Position numbers and translations under genes: made by a program. Below, piece by piece: positions 31,905 through 40,708 of a stretch of 64,000 bases of DNA. Within the stretch, counting starts at the first letter, position 1, and each line of letters begins with the position of its first letter. Below the pieces are notes generated by a model. The model was not told where the DNA came from and ran no database searches. It was given only the letters and a program-made list of their open reading frames with translations. Origin of the DNA: Glaciibacter superstes DSM 21135 (GTDB lineage: Bacteria > Actinomycetota > Actinomycetes > Actinomycetales > Microbacteriaceae); the NCBI RefSeq assembly GCF_000421145.1, contig NZ_ATWH01000005.1:124001-188000 (forward strand), read 5' to 3'.

Positions 31905-33338
31905 TCAGTCGAGGGCGTCGAACGTGACGCCGGTGAGGCGCTCCGACTCATCCCAGAGCCGGCGGGCCGCCCGTTCGTCCAGCGCGCCGGCATCCGGATG
32001 TGCCAGCACGGCCCGACCGCGCAACCGTCCAGACGTCGCCCAGTATTGCCCGCCCGTGCCCTGGCAGACGGCGTGCACGATGGGGGATACCCCGACGTCT
32101 TTCCCCTGCCCGATGAATTGCACCGCGAACCGGAACAGCCTGTTTGCCGGCGGCACGATTCCATCGCGAGCGGGACTCAACGCATCCGTCGCATAGCCGG
32201 GGTCGGCGACCAGACTGCGGGTTTGTGTGCCGCGCCTCTGTGTGGCCGGCCTGTGCGCACCGGGCCTGTGCGCAAAGGCGGCGTGCAGGCGCCGATCGAG
32301 CTCGAACGCGAACAGCATCACGGCAAGCTTCGACCGGCGATAGGTGCGATACGGCCGGTATCGTCGGCTCATCAGGTCGTCGAAATCGAGCCTGGCGCGC
32401 CGATGCGACACGCTCCCGAGGTGCACGATCCGCGAACCCTCCGTCGCGAGCAGGGTCGGCAGCAATCGCCCGATGAGCGCAAAATGCCCGAGGTGGTTGG
32501 TGCCGAACACCAGCTCGAATCCATCGGCCGTCGTACCGCGTCTGCGCTGCGGAAGGAGCCCGGCGTTGGCGACGAGGGCATCGATCCGTGTGCCTTCGAG
32601 CTCTGCGGCCGCACGTGCGACCGATTCCAGGTCGGCGAGGTCGAGTTGCACGATGGTGACGTGTGCGCCCGGCACACGGTCGCGCACCGACCGGGCCGCC
32701 GTCGCCGCCCGCCCAGGGTCGCGGGCCGCGATGACGACGGATGCGCCGGCCGCGGCCAACTTCTCCGTCACGAAATACCCGAGTCCGGAACTGCCGCCGG
32801 TGACGACGATCCGGCGACCCGTCAGGTTTGGCAGACTGGAGGCATCCGTCGTCTCTGTGACGAGAGTCAGCCGGAACACGCGGAACTGGCGATTCGCGGT
32901 TCGTTCATACTCGCGGTATCCGGGCCAGATGCCCTCGAGGCGGGTCCAGGCGAGTTCGCGCTGGGGGCCCTCGAGGAGTTCGGCGGTGACCGCGCGGCGG
33001 TGGCCGCGACGGGAGATCTGGGCGTGCGGGTGGGCGAGCAGGTTGGCGCTCCAACCGGGGTGGAAGTCTCGGCCGAAATTGCTGTCGGCGACAAGCAGGG
33101 TTCCGCCCGGTTCCGGGCAACAGAGCAGCGGCGTCTCGCGCCGTGCGCCGGTGCGTGCACCGACGGTGTAGAGCACGAGGGAGGGTACGACGAGCCGACT
33201 GAGCTCGAAGCGGCCACGCGTGAGGTGGAAGAGACGCAGATGCAGCCCGGGAATGAAGGCCGGACCGATTCGGCGCGCGGGTCGCGAAAGCATGGCTCGC
33301 GCGAGCGCGGCTCGCAGGTACCAGGCCATGGATCGCAT
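31905..33338 (-). CDS. fusion of Ddn-type nitroreductase domain and SDR oxidoreductase
   Basis: 477 residues. The N-terminal about 165 residues resemble deazaflavin (F420)-dependent nitroreductase family proteins: VLYTVGARTGARRETPLL, LLVADSNFGRDFHPGWSANLLAHPHA, YREYERTANRQFRVFRL. The remaining part is a short-chain dehydrogenase of the retinol-dehydrogenase/WW-oxidoreductase type: IVVTGGSSGLGY (about 175-187), LVANAG, GTNHLGHFAL, and YRRSK as the YxxxK active site near residue 330. Each domain is near full length, so it is one bifunctional protein rather than a frameshift. The start is uncertain (ATG 33338 or 33329). It sits between tmk and holB on the opposite strand with repeats beside it, suggesting late insertion. 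Confidence 0.82.
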   Translation of the reverse strand: MRSMAWYLRAALARAMLSRPARRIGPAFIPGLHLRLFHLTRGRFELSRLVVPSLVLYTVGARTGARRETPLLCCPEPGGTLLVADSNFGRDFHPGWSANLLAHPHAQISRRGHRRAVTAELLEGPQRELAWTRLEGIWPGYREYERTANRQFRVFRLTLVTETTDASSLPNLTGRRIVVTGGSSGLGYFVTEKLAAAGASVVIAARDPGRAATAARSVRDRVPGAHVTIVQLDLADLESVARAAAELEGTRIDALVANAGLLPQRRRGTTADGFELVFGTNHLGHFALIGRLLPTLLATEGSRIVHLGSVSHRRARLDFDDLMSRRYRPYRTYRRSKLAVMLFAFELDRRLHAAFAHRPGAHRPATQRRGTQTRSLVADPGYATDALSPARDGIVPPANRLFRFAVQFIGQGKDVGVSPIVHAVCQGTGGQYWATSGRLRGRAVLAHPDAGALDERAARRLWDESERLTGVTFDALD

Positions 33339-33532
33339 CAGTCTTGATCGTGCCACTACTCTGCTGCGAACGTCGCGCACCGCACCGCGGCGTCGGGGTG
33401 CACGTCGTGTTCGGGCCCGCGATATGCGGTCGGGCCCGCGATAAATGGTGGTGGGCCCGGTCACAAAACGCGGGCCCGCGATTGGCGCGGGTGGCCGCGA
33501 GCTCCCCGGCGGGGACTGTCAGCGGCGACCGG

Positions 33533-33538
33533 TAGCCT
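33533..33538 (+). promoter_or_regulatory. -10 box of a probable leaderless promoter (holB)
   Basis: TAGCCT, 6 nt before ATG 33545, with no ribosome-binding site between. Confidence 0.5.
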
Positions 33539-33544
33539 TGACGC

Positions 33545-34792
33545 ATGACCGTGTGGGACGACCTGACGGGACAGGCTGACGCTATCGCCGTGTTCCGCGC
33601 GGCTGCCGCGATCCCGCCGACGGATGCCGCCCAGGCCGCGGCCACCGAGAGCACCGCGGCCACCGACTCCGTGGTGACCGGCAGGTCTGCCGCATCGGCG
33701 CCTTCGACCGGTTCGGCGTCTTCGGCCTCCTCTGCCTCAATGACTCACTCCTGGCTGATCACCGGCCCGCCGGGGTCCGGCCGCTCGAACCTTGCCTTCG
33801 CTTTCGCCGCTGCACTCCTCAGTCGCGGCCCGCACGACGAGGTCGCCACCGCGCGCCAGGTCGAGGCGCGCACGCACCCCGACCTCACTGTGCTCACCAC
33901 GGAGGGCGTCATCATCAAGATGGAGTCCGTCAAAGAGGTCGTCGCCCGTTCCCAGTACTCGCCGTCGATCGGCCGCTACCGCGTCATCGTCGTCGAAGAC
34001 GCCGACCGCATGGTCGAGCGCACCTCCAACGTGCTGCTCAAAGCACTCGAGGAGCCGCCGGAGCGCACAGTCTGGATTCTCTGCGCCCCGAGCGACGCAG
34101 ATCTCCTCCCCACCATCAGGTCGCGCGTGCGCACCGTACGCCTGCGTGTCCCGAGCGTCGAAGACGTGGCCGAACTCCTGGTCAAGCGCAACGGCATCGA
34201 TGCCCAGGCCGCAGAACGCGCGGCGCGCCAGGCCCAAAGCCACATCGGCATGGCACAGCGCCTCGCCACCAACGCAGAGGCGCGGGCCAGGCGCGAGGAG
34301 ACGCTGCGAACGGCCTTGGGCATCCGTTCGGTGTCGACCGCGGTGAACGCCGCGACCCGTCTGCTCGCGATCGCCGGCGACGACGCGAAGGCGATCACCG
34401 AGGAGCGGGATGCCGCGGAGCGCGAAGGCGTGCTGCGTTCGCTGGGTGTCGAGCCCGGCCAGAATGTTCCCACGGCGCTTCGCAGTCAGATCAAGGCGCT
34501 CGAAGACGATCAGAAACGGCGTGCCACCCGGAGCCTGCGTGACGGGATCGACCGCATCCTGGTCGATCTCGCGTCTCTGTACCGAGACGTCATCATGGTG
34601 CAGCTCGGCCGCGACACGGCGGTCATCAACCGCGAGCTGCTTGCCGAACTGCAGTCGGCGGGCACGTCCAGCACTCCAGCAGCTACGGTCGCGACAATGG
34701 ATGCGATCGCGCTGGCACGGCAGCGGATCGAGGCGAACGTCGCACCGGCGCTCGCGCTCGAAGCCATGCTGGTGTCGGCGATCCGGCGCTGA
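33545..34792 (+). CDS. holB: DNA polymerase III subunit delta prime
   Basis: 415 residues. Clamp-loader subunit of the replicative polymerase. WDDLTGQADAIAVFRAA at the N-terminus and THSWLITGPPGSGRSNLAFAFAAAL identify it. The phosphate loop is GPPGSGRS (74-81): Arg replaces the Walker Lys, as expected for the non-hydrolysing delta prime. The four-Cys zinc module normal between the P-loop helix and the HPDL strand is absent here (no Cys in GPHDEVATARQVEARTHPDL). An Ala/Ser/Thr-rich insert (about 20-70) is inside the N-terminal domain. Later motifs RVIVVEDADRMVERTSNVLLKALEEPPE are standard. Tandem 18-bp repeats lie just after the gene. Confidence 0.93.
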   Translation: MTVWDDLTGQADAIAVFRAAAAIPPTDAAQAAATESTAATDSVVTGRSAASAPSTGSASSASSASMTHSWLITGPPGSGRSNLAFAFAAALLSRGPHDEVATARQVEARTHPDLTVLTTEGVIIKMESVKEVVARSQYSPSIGRYRVIVVEDADRMVERTSNVLLKALEEPPERTVWILCAPSDADLLPTIRSRVRTVRLRVPSVEDVAELLVKRNGIDAQAAERAARQAQSHIGMAQRLATNAEARARREETLRTALGIRSVSTAVNAATRLLAIAGDDAKAITEERDAAEREGVLRSLGVEPGQNVPTALRSQIKALEDDQKRRATRSLRDGIDRILVDLASLYRDVIMVQLGRDTAVINRELLAELQSAGTSSTPAATVATMDAIALARQRIEANVAPALALEAMLVSAIRR

Positions 34793-34806
34793 ACCGGCCG
34801 GAGATA

Positions 34807-34857
34807 CCGATGAGCACCGACCCGATGAAGAACACCGACCCGATGAAGAACACCGAC
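34807..34857 (+). repeat. 18-bp tandem repeat, two exact copies plus a shorter one
   Basis: CCGATGAAGAACACCGAC at 34822-34839 and 34840-34857, preceded by a shortened variant at 34807-34821. Intergenic, between holB and the lipoprotein hydrolase gene. Confidence 0.9.
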
Positions 34858-34896
34858 TGACGTACGCTGGCACGCACGACCGGAAAGAGGCATCCG

Positions 34897-36429
34897 TTGA
34901 CCCGTAGAACTCGCTCACTGGCGGCCGTGGCGCTCGCCGCCGCCCTCGCGATGGGGCTCTCCGGCTGCGTGTCGTGGTTCCTGCCACAGCAGGCGCCGCT
35001 GACCTCGACGCCGACCGGTGAGAAGACGGATGCCGCGCTCGATCCGTTCTACAGCCAGGTGCTGAAATGGAAAGACTGCGGAGACGGGATGCAGTGCACA
35101 ACCGCTTCTGCGCCGCTCGACTGGGATGCCCCGGAGGCCGGGGAGATCGACCTGGCGCTGGTGCGGCATCCGGCGACAGGGGACCGCATCGGGTCGCTGC
35201 TGGTCAACCCGGGCGGGCCAGGCGGATCCGGCTACGACTTCGTCAAGGACTCGGTCGACTTCGCGACAGATGCGACGCTGCAGGAGCGATTCGACATCGT
35301 CGGATTCGATCCGCGCGGTGTTGGCCGTTCGTCGGCGGTGTCGTGCCTTGAGCCGGCCCAGATGGATGAGTACCTCTATGGACTGCCGGGGGCGGAGCGG
35401 GGAACGGATGCCTGGATCGCCGAGATCGAGGCGTCGGCCGTGGAGTTCGGCGCCGCGTGCTCCGCGAACACCGGTGACCTTCTTGCCCAGGTCGACACGG
35501 TCAACGCCGCGCACGACCTCGACCTGCTGAGGGCGATCCTCGGTGACAAGAAGCTGAACTACCTCGGTTACTCCTACGGCACCTTCCTCGGTGCGATGTT
35601 CGCCGACCTGTACCCAGACAAGGTCGGGCGGCTGGTGCTTGATGGGGCGATCGACCCGTCGACCAGCAACTTCGATGTAACCCGAATTCAGGCGGTGGGC
35701 TTCGAGAGCGCGCTGCGCGCCTATCTGGCGGACTGTGTCGCCGGCGACGCGTGTCCGTTCCGCGGATCCGTCGACGAGGCGATGGAGTCCATCACGGCGC
35801 TCCTCGGCGTCGTTGACAGGATCCCGATTGCCGTGTCAGACGGCAGGGAGCTCGGGTCGAGCGCTCTGTTGACCGCGATCATCTACCCGCTCTACCAGGC
35901 CACGGCGTGGCCACAGCTGAGTCAGATGTTCGAGAGCGTGTTCAACGGCAGCGCCGATATCGCCTTCCAGTTCGCCGACGGCTACAACGGACGCAACTCA
36001 GACGGAACGTACGCCGACAACTCCACGGAGGCGTTCACAGCCATCAACTGCCTCGACTACTCCTATGACGGTGACCCGGCCGCGATGCGCGCCCAGGCGG
36101 CTCAGATCGAGGCGGAAGCACCCGTCATCGGAAAGTACATGAGCTACGGCGATATCGGCTGCGCCGCGTGGCCATATCAATTCGAGGGGGAGCGCACCCA
36201 ACTGCACGCGGCGGGTGCGGCACCGATCCTTGTGGTCGGCACGACGAACGACCCGGCCACCCCATACGTGTGGGCGCAGAACCTCGCCGAGCAGTTGGAG
36301 AGCGGCCAGCTGGTCACCTACGAGGGGGAGGGCCACACCGCGTACAACAAGTCGAATTCCTGCGTGAATGACACGGTCGACGACTACCTCATCAACGGAA
36401 CGGTGCCGGACGCCGACCCGATGTGCTGA
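34897..36429 (+). CDS. lipoprotein alpha/beta hydrolase, tripeptidyl aminopeptidase-like
   Basis: 510 residues. TTG start at 34897 after a GGAAAGAGG site. Lipoprotein signal peptide with lipobox LSGC, Cys24 lipidated. The enzyme belongs to the SlpD/E-TAP group (peptidase S33-like): NPGGPGGSGYDF oxyanion region, FDPRGVGRSS, nucleophile elbow GYSYGT with Ser226, C-terminal TAP-like domain with GTTNDPATPY (acid) and GEGHTAY (His). It should release short peptides outside the membrane. Eight Cys after the lipobox may form disulfides. An 8-bp inverted repeat starts at its stop (36428-36457). Confidence 0.92.
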   Translation: MTRRTRSLAAVALAAALAMGLSGCVSWFLPQQAPLTSTPTGEKTDAALDPFYSQVLKWKDCGDGMQCTTASAPLDWDAPEAGEIDLALVRHPATGDRIGSLLVNPGGPGGSGYDFVKDSVDFATDATLQERFDIVGFDPRGVGRSSAVSCLEPAQMDEYLYGLPGAERGTDAWIAEIEASAVEFGAACSANTGDLLAQVDTVNAAHDLDLLRAILGDKKLNYLGYSYGTFLGAMFADLYPDKVGRLVLDGAIDPSTSNFDVTRIQAVGFESALRAYLADCVAGDACPFRGSVDEAMESITALLGVVDRIPIAVSDGRELGSSALLTAIIYPLYQATAWPQLSQMFESVFNGSADIAFQFADGYNGRNSDGTYADNSTEAFTAINCLDYSYDGDPAAMRAQAAQIEAEAPVIGKYMSYGDIGCAAWPYQFEGERTQLHAAGAAPILVVGTTNDPATPYVWAQNLAEQLESGQLVTYEGEGHTAYNKSNSCVNDTVDDYLINGTVPDADPMC

Positions 36430-36457
36430 CCCTGCCCTCTAGCCAGCGAGCAGGGTC
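36428..36457 (+). terminator. hairpin at the end of the lipoprotein hydrolase gene
   Basis: GACCCTGC (36428-36435) and GCAGGGTC (36450-36457) are exact complements around a 14-nt loop, starting inside the stop codon. No T tract follows, so it is only a weak terminator candidate. Confidence 0.45.
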
Positions 36458-36543
36458 GACGGATGTTCACGAGCAGTCGTGAGACCGGGTAAGCTTTGTT
36501 GCTGTGTCACCGAGCGGCTCCCCGTGGAGCACTCCAGGAACAC

Positions 36544-36616
36544 GCCGCCTTAGCTCAGTTGGTAGAGCGATTCACTCGTAATGAATAGGTCACCAGTTCG
36601 ATTCTGGTAGGCGGCC
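36544..36616 (+). tRNA. tRNA-Thr (anticodon CGT)
   Basis: 73 nt, CCA not encoded. Acceptor arms GCCGCCT and AGGCGGC pair fully; D arm AGCTCAGTTGGTAGAGC; anticodon stem ATTCA/TGAAT with loop CTCGTAA gives anticodon CGT; T arm CCAGTTCGATTCTGG. A TTCACG/TAAGCT promoter-like pair with 18-bp spacing lies about 50 bp upstream. Confidence 0.97.
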
Positions 36617-36704
36617 CCACAGAAACACTGGCTTTGCGGCCGCCCACCCCATCGCCCGGCAGCAACGCTCACAGCGCGGGGTTGCATCGGGGGTTGCATC
36701 AGAC

Positions 36705-36718
36705 TGAGAGCGCTCTCA
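36705..36718. promoter_or_regulatory. LacI/GalR-type operator palindrome
   Basis: TGAGAGCGCTCTCA is a perfect 14-bp palindrome with the central CG typical of LacI-family operators. It ends 18 bp before the TATGAT box of the oxidoreductase gene, so a bound repressor would cover the -35 region. Confidence 0.75.
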
Positions 36719-36736
36719 CGCGAACTGGTAGCGCGA

Positions 36737-36742
36737 TATGAT
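36737..36742 (+). promoter_or_regulatory. -10 box of a probable leaderless promoter
   Basis: TATGAT, 6 nt before ATG 36749, the best match to a -10 consensus in the window. Confidence 0.6.
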
Positions 36743-36748
36743 TTCGAG

Positions 36749-37759
36749 ATGACTGACGAGAACCTCACCGAAGAAAACGGGACAGCCATCCGCTGGGGAA
36801 TCCTGGCCACTGGCGGCATCGCCCACGCCTTTGCCGGCGACCTGGTGCAGAGCGGAAGGGCGCTGCAGGCGGTCGGCTCGCGCTCGCAGGAATCGGCAGA
36901 CGCGTTCGCGGCGGAGTTCGGCATCCCCACCGCTCATGCGAGTTACGAAGCCCTGGTCTCTGACCCTGAGGTCGACATCGTCTACGTGTCGACGCCGCAT
37001 CCGTTTCATGCCGACAATGCCCGCCTCGCCCTGAACGCCGGCAAGCACGTGCTGATCGAGAAGCCGATCACGCTGAACGCGGCCGAGGCCCGTGAGATCG
37101 TCGACCTCGCCGCCAGCAAGGGCCTGCTGGTGCTCGAGGCCATGTGGACGAGGTTTCTTCCGCACATGGTGCGGATTCGCGAGATTATCGCTTCCGGGGT
37201 TCTCGGCGACGTGCACACGCTGATGGCCGACCACACCCAGGACATCACGGATGACCCTGCGCACCGCATCAACGCGCTGGAGCTCGGCGGCGGCGCACTT
37301 CTCGACCTCGGGATCTATCCGATCTCGTTCGCGTCGGCGCTGTTCGGCAAGCCGGAGAGCGTTGTGGCGACCGCAACGATGAAGGACACCGGGGTCGACG
37401 GGCAGGTTGCGACCATTTTCCAGTACCCGGGCGGCCAGGTCGCGACGACCCTGTCGGCGAGCGATACCAAGGGGCCGAACGTCGCGTCCATCCTCGGCAC
37501 AGAGGGCCGCATCGACATCGACCAGGTCTGGTACTCGCCGACAACGTTCCGGGTGTTGAACAGTGCCAATGAGGTCATCGAGACGTATGTCTCCGATGTC
37601 TCCGGTCGTGGCATGCAGTTCCAGGCGCTTGAGGCTGAGCAACTGGTGCGCGCGGGCAAAACGGCGAGCGACATCCTGTCGCCGGAGGAATCGGTGGCGA
37701 TCATGGAAACGCTCGACGACATCCGTGCCATCATCGGGCTGCGGTACCCCGGGGAGTAG
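36749..37759 (+). CDS. Gfo/Idh/MocA family NAD(P)-dependent oxidoreductase
   Basis: 336 residues. Rossmann domain: RWGILATGGIAHAFAGDL (GxGxxA-type variant), VGSRSQESADAFAAEFG, VDIVYVSTPHPFHADNARLAL and the EKPITLNAAEA motif near residue 107. The C-terminal alpha/beta domain has ALELGGGALLDLGIYPISFAS with the usual sugar-site Asp and Tyr. Similar enzymes oxidise or reduce sugars, inositols or dimeric dihydrodiols. The substrate is not known; the LacI-type operator 30 bp upstream suggests induction by a carbohydrate. The start is fixed by the TATGAT box at 6 nt. Confidence 0.92.
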   Translation: MTDENLTEENGTAIRWGILATGGIAHAFAGDLVQSGRALQAVGSRSQESADAFAAEFGIPTAHASYEALVSDPEVDIVYVSTPHPFHADNARLALNAGKHVLIEKPITLNAAEAREIVDLAASKGLLVLEAMWTRFLPHMVRIREIIASGVLGDVHTLMADHTQDITDDPAHRINALELGGGALLDLGIYPISFASALFGKPESVVATATMKDTGVDGQVATIFQYPGGQVATTLSASDTKGPNVASILGTEGRIDIDQVWYSPTTFRVLNSANEVIETYVSDVSGRGMQFQALEAEQLVRAGKTASDILSPEESVAIMETLDDIRAIIGLRYPGE

Positions 37760-37815
37760 CAGCGCCGCCTGCCGGAACGCTCCGGTGGTGTCGCCGGTCT
37801 TCCCATGCCGGAGCC

Positions 37816-37867
37816 GTGCGTCGAGACCGTGCGTCGAGACCGTGCGTCGAGACCGTGCGTCGAGACC
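37816..37867 (+). repeat. 13-bp tandem repeat, four exact copies
   Basis: Four copies of GTGCGTCGAGACC in a row, ending about 40 bp before the TAAAAT box of the dacB gene. Slippage here would change promoter-upstream spacing. Confidence 0.95.
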
Positions 37868-37908
37868 CTGCGTTGGGGTCGCGGAGGAACCGCCCAGACA
37901 GTGGCGGG

Positions 37909-37914
37909 TAAAAT
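37909..37914 (+). promoter_or_regulatory. -10 box of a probable leaderless promoter (dacB)
   Basis: TAAAAT, 6 nt before GTG 37921. Confidence 0.55.
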
Positions 37915-37920
37915 GTTCAG

Positions 37921-40059
37921 GTGGAAGAATCGGATACACCCCAGAGCCGCCGCGATCGCAGGCGCGCTGAGGAGGAAGCGACCCCGATTCCACCCGCACC
38001 GGAAGCTGTGGGCGGCGTTCCCGGTGATGAAACACCCGGTGAGACGGATGCTGTGGGCCGAGTCCCCGACGCCGAACCCGATGCAGGTGCAGAGCAGACC
38101 GCCGCGACCCCCACCCGTTCCTGGACGCTGAGCGGCGGCGGGTTCCCCGACGATGCTGATCGCATCAGCACCGCTCGCGACGACGCGGCTTCGAAAGGTG
38201 CCGATTCGAACGGTGCCGATTCGAACGGTGCGACTGGCGCCGACGCGGATTCGAACGACGCGGATTCGAACCGTGCGGATGGTGCCCGTTCCGATTTCGC
38301 CGACGATGCGACCACCGTGCTGCCGACAGCGGTCGGTGCAAGGGATGCAGCCGGTGTTCCCGACGACACGACGCGGATAATTCCTGAGAGCTCGCTATCC
38401 AATGACGACACGGTGGAAGACGCCACAACGGTTCTCCCCACCGGTGTAGCAGGCGCATCGACGGTCGCCTTCCCCGCTGCCGTCCCGCCCGCATCCGGCG
38501 CAGGATCGGACGATGCGACCAGTCTCTTCCCGGCCGCCTCGGCCGCCGGTACCCCGTCTGCCGGCGCGGGCAGCGCAACCGCGACCGGCACCTCGCCGAC
38601 TTCCAGCCCTCGCGCATCCGGCACCGGCGCAATTGGCACCGCGGTGTCTGGCATCGGGGCTTTCTTCGCGAAGCACCGAACCGCCTCGCTCATCGCTGCG
38701 GGCGCACTCGCCTTCGCGCTGCTCGGCACCGGCGCTGTGGTCGCCGGGGCGGCCACCGGTGGCTCAGAGGCGGGGCCGCTGGTAGCCGCCGACACCCCAA
38801 CGCCCACCCCAACCGCTGACCCGCGACCGGTGCCAGGCGCGGCCACCGCTGCCAGCCGCCTTCGCACCTGTTCGGTCGGCGAGCAGGCCGCAGATCCCCG
38901 GCTCGCGAACTTCCAGGCCCAGGTGGTCAACGCCGCGACCGGGGAAGTGCTCTTCGACCGCGGCGGCACGACACCCTCGCGCACCGCGAGCGTTCTGAAG
39001 GTGCTCACCTCTGCGGCCGCCCTCAACGTGCTCGGTCCTGAGTATCGCGCCACGACATCCGTCGTCAAAGGAAGCTCGCCGGGCCAGATCGTGCTCGTCG
39101 GCGGCGGAGACCTCACGCTGTCGCGCACACCGACCGGCCAAGAGTCGGTGTACGCAGGCGCGCCGCACATCGACGCCCTCGCCGACCAGGCGGTTGCCGC
39201 GTGGAAAGCCGACCCGGCATCGGCCGGCCAGCCGATCACGAGCGTCGTTCTCGACTCCTCCTATTTCGGTGAGCCGGGGTGGGAGCCGAGCTGGAACCGC
39301 AAGGAACTCACCGACGGCTACATGCCGGAGATCACCGCGCTGCAGGTCGACGGCGACCGGGCGAACCCGTCGAGCAACACTTCGGAGCGCAGCGACGACC
39401 CGATCGTGCGTGCGGGCGAGGCCTTCGCCGACGCGCTCGGCGAGAATGTCGATATCAGCCGCGGTACCGCCCCGGCCGGTGCGACACAGCTCGCTGCCGT
39501 GCAGTCGCAGCCGGTGTCAACGCTCATCCAGCAGTCACTCATCGTCTCCGACAACGCGCTCGCCGAGATGCTGGCCAGACTTGTCGCCGTGAAGGCCGGA
39601 ACCGGCAACACCTTCGGCGCGCTGCAGGAGGCGATCGTCGGCGGCCTCGCCCCATACGGGCTCGACACCAGCGGCATCGTCATCGCCGACGGTTCAGGAC
39701 TCAGCGACAACAACGCCGTGCCGCCCTCATACCTGACCCAGCTCTTCATCAAGATCAACGCGCGCGAAGGCAACCTCGGGGTGATCCTCGACGGCCTCCC
39801 CGTCGCCGGACAGACCGGCTCGCTCTCCTACGATGACCGGTTCACCGGCGACAATTCGGATGCCGATGGCGCGGTCTTCGCCAAGACCGGCTGGATCGAC
39901 ACCGGCTACACGCTCGCCGGCATCATCAACGCCGAAGACGGCACACCGCTCACCTTCGCTGTGTACGCACTCGGCGATGTGAGCGACAATGCCAAAGAGG
40001 CGATCGACACGGTCACAACGGCCTTCTTCCGTTGCGGCGACAACCTCTCGAACAACTGA
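37921..40059 (+). CDS. dacB: D-alanyl-D-alanine carboxypeptidase/endopeptidase, PBP4 type
   Basis: 712 residues. A cytoplasmic, acidic, Asp/Ala/Ser/Asn-rich N-terminus of about 250 residues (with repeated DSN.A units near 38,200) precedes one membrane helix (about 255-278) and the extracytoplasmic PBP4 domain. Catalytic motifs: SVLK with Ser357, SDN at 543-545 and KTG at 655-657. The enzyme trims or cuts peptidoglycan peptides. The long disordered cytoplasmic head is much larger than in typical DacB, which is usually only signal-anchored. GTG 37921 is supported by the TAAAAT box 6 nt upstream. Confidence 0.93.
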   Translation: MEESDTPQSRRDRRRAEEEATPIPPAPEAVGGVPGDETPGETDAVGRVPDAEPDAGAEQTAATPTRSWTLSGGGFPDDADRISTARDDAASKGADSNGADSNGATGADADSNDADSNRADGARSDFADDATTVLPTAVGARDAAGVPDDTTRIIPESSLSNDDTVEDATTVLPTGVAGASTVAFPAAVPPASGAGSDDATSLFPAASAAGTPSAGAGSATATGTSPTSSPRASGTGAIGTAVSGIGAFFAKHRTASLIAAGALAFALLGTGAVVAGAATGGSEAGPLVAADTPTPTPTADPRPVPGAATAASRLRTCSVGEQAADPRLANFQAQVVNAATGEVLFDRGGTTPSRTASVLKVLTSAAALNVLGPEYRATTSVVKGSSPGQIVLVGGGDLTLSRTPTGQESVYAGAPHIDALADQAVAAWKADPASAGQPITSVVLDSSYFGEPGWEPSWNRKELTDGYMPEITALQVDGDRANPSSNTSERSDDPIVRAGEAFADALGENVDISRGTAPAGATQLAAVQSQPVSTLIQQSLIVSDNALAEMLARLVAVKAGTGNTFGALQEAIVGGLAPYGLDTSGIVIADGSGLSDNNAVPPSYLTQLFIKINAREGNLGVILDGLPVAGQTGSLSYDDRFTGDNSDADGAVFAKTGWIDTGYTLAGIINAEDGTPLTFAVYALGDVSDNAKEAIDTVTTAFFRCGDNLSNN

Positions 40060-40117
40060 ATCCTGCCACGGGCCACCGACACCGACACCGGCCCGCTCAC
40101 GAGCAAAGGAGCACACC

Positions 40118-40708
40118 GTGACCCGCGCACTGTTCATCATCGACGTGCAGAACGACTTCACCGAGGGAGGCGCGCTCGCCGTCGAGGGAGGCGCGGCCGT
40201 AGCGAGTGGAATCACCAGTCTGCTTGAGCAGCATCCGGATGCCTATGGCTTCGTCTACGCCTCGCGTGACTGGCACGAGGGCCACACCGACAACGGCGGC
40301 CACTTCGCCCTCGACGCCGAGCCTGACTACCGCACCACGTGGCCGGTGCACTGCGTCGCAGGCACGGTCGGGGCCGAGTACCACCCAGAGCTGTCGACGG
40401 ATGCGATCACTCACCACATCCGCAAGGGCGAGGGGATTCCGGCCTACTCGATCTTCGAGGGAGTCACCGAGAACGGCGAGACCGTCGGTGCGCTGCTTGC
40501 GGAGCACGGCGTCACCGACATCGACGTCGTGGGCCTTGCCACCGACCACTGCGTGCGCGCCTCAACGCTCGACGCGATCGAACACGGCCAGCACGTGCGC
40601 ATCCTGACCGATCTCATCGCGGGGGTGGCCGAGGAGACGAGCACGGCGGCGCTGGCTGAACTGGCGCACGCCGGTGCGGTGCTGGCGACATCGGAATCGG
40701 TCTCATGA
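40118..40708 (+). CDS. pncA: nicotinamidase
   Basis: 196 residues, isochorismatase fold. Hydrolyses nicotinamide to nicotinate in NAD salvage. The catalytic triad is visible: Asp9 (DVQNDF), Lys103 (HIRKGEG) and Cys145 (ATDHCVRAS). Metal-site residues are in DWHEGH and GGHF. AAAGGA at 40105-40110 supports GTG 40118; an upstream in-frame extension within the dacB gene is rejected. Confidence 0.94.
   Translation: MTRALFIIDVQNDFTEGGALAVEGGAAVASGITSLLEQHPDAYGFVYASRDWHEGHTDNGGHFALDAEPDYRTTWPVHCVAGTVGAEYHPELSTDAITHHIRKGEGIPAYSIFEGVTENGETVGALLAEHGVTDIDVVGLATDHCVRASTLDAIEHGQHVRILTDLIAGVAEETSTAALAELAHAGAVLATSESVS

Noticed and set aside
34801..34860. Small peptide in the 18-bp repeats after holB
   Set aside because: Too short, repetitive and without a start signal; treated as a simple tandem repeat.
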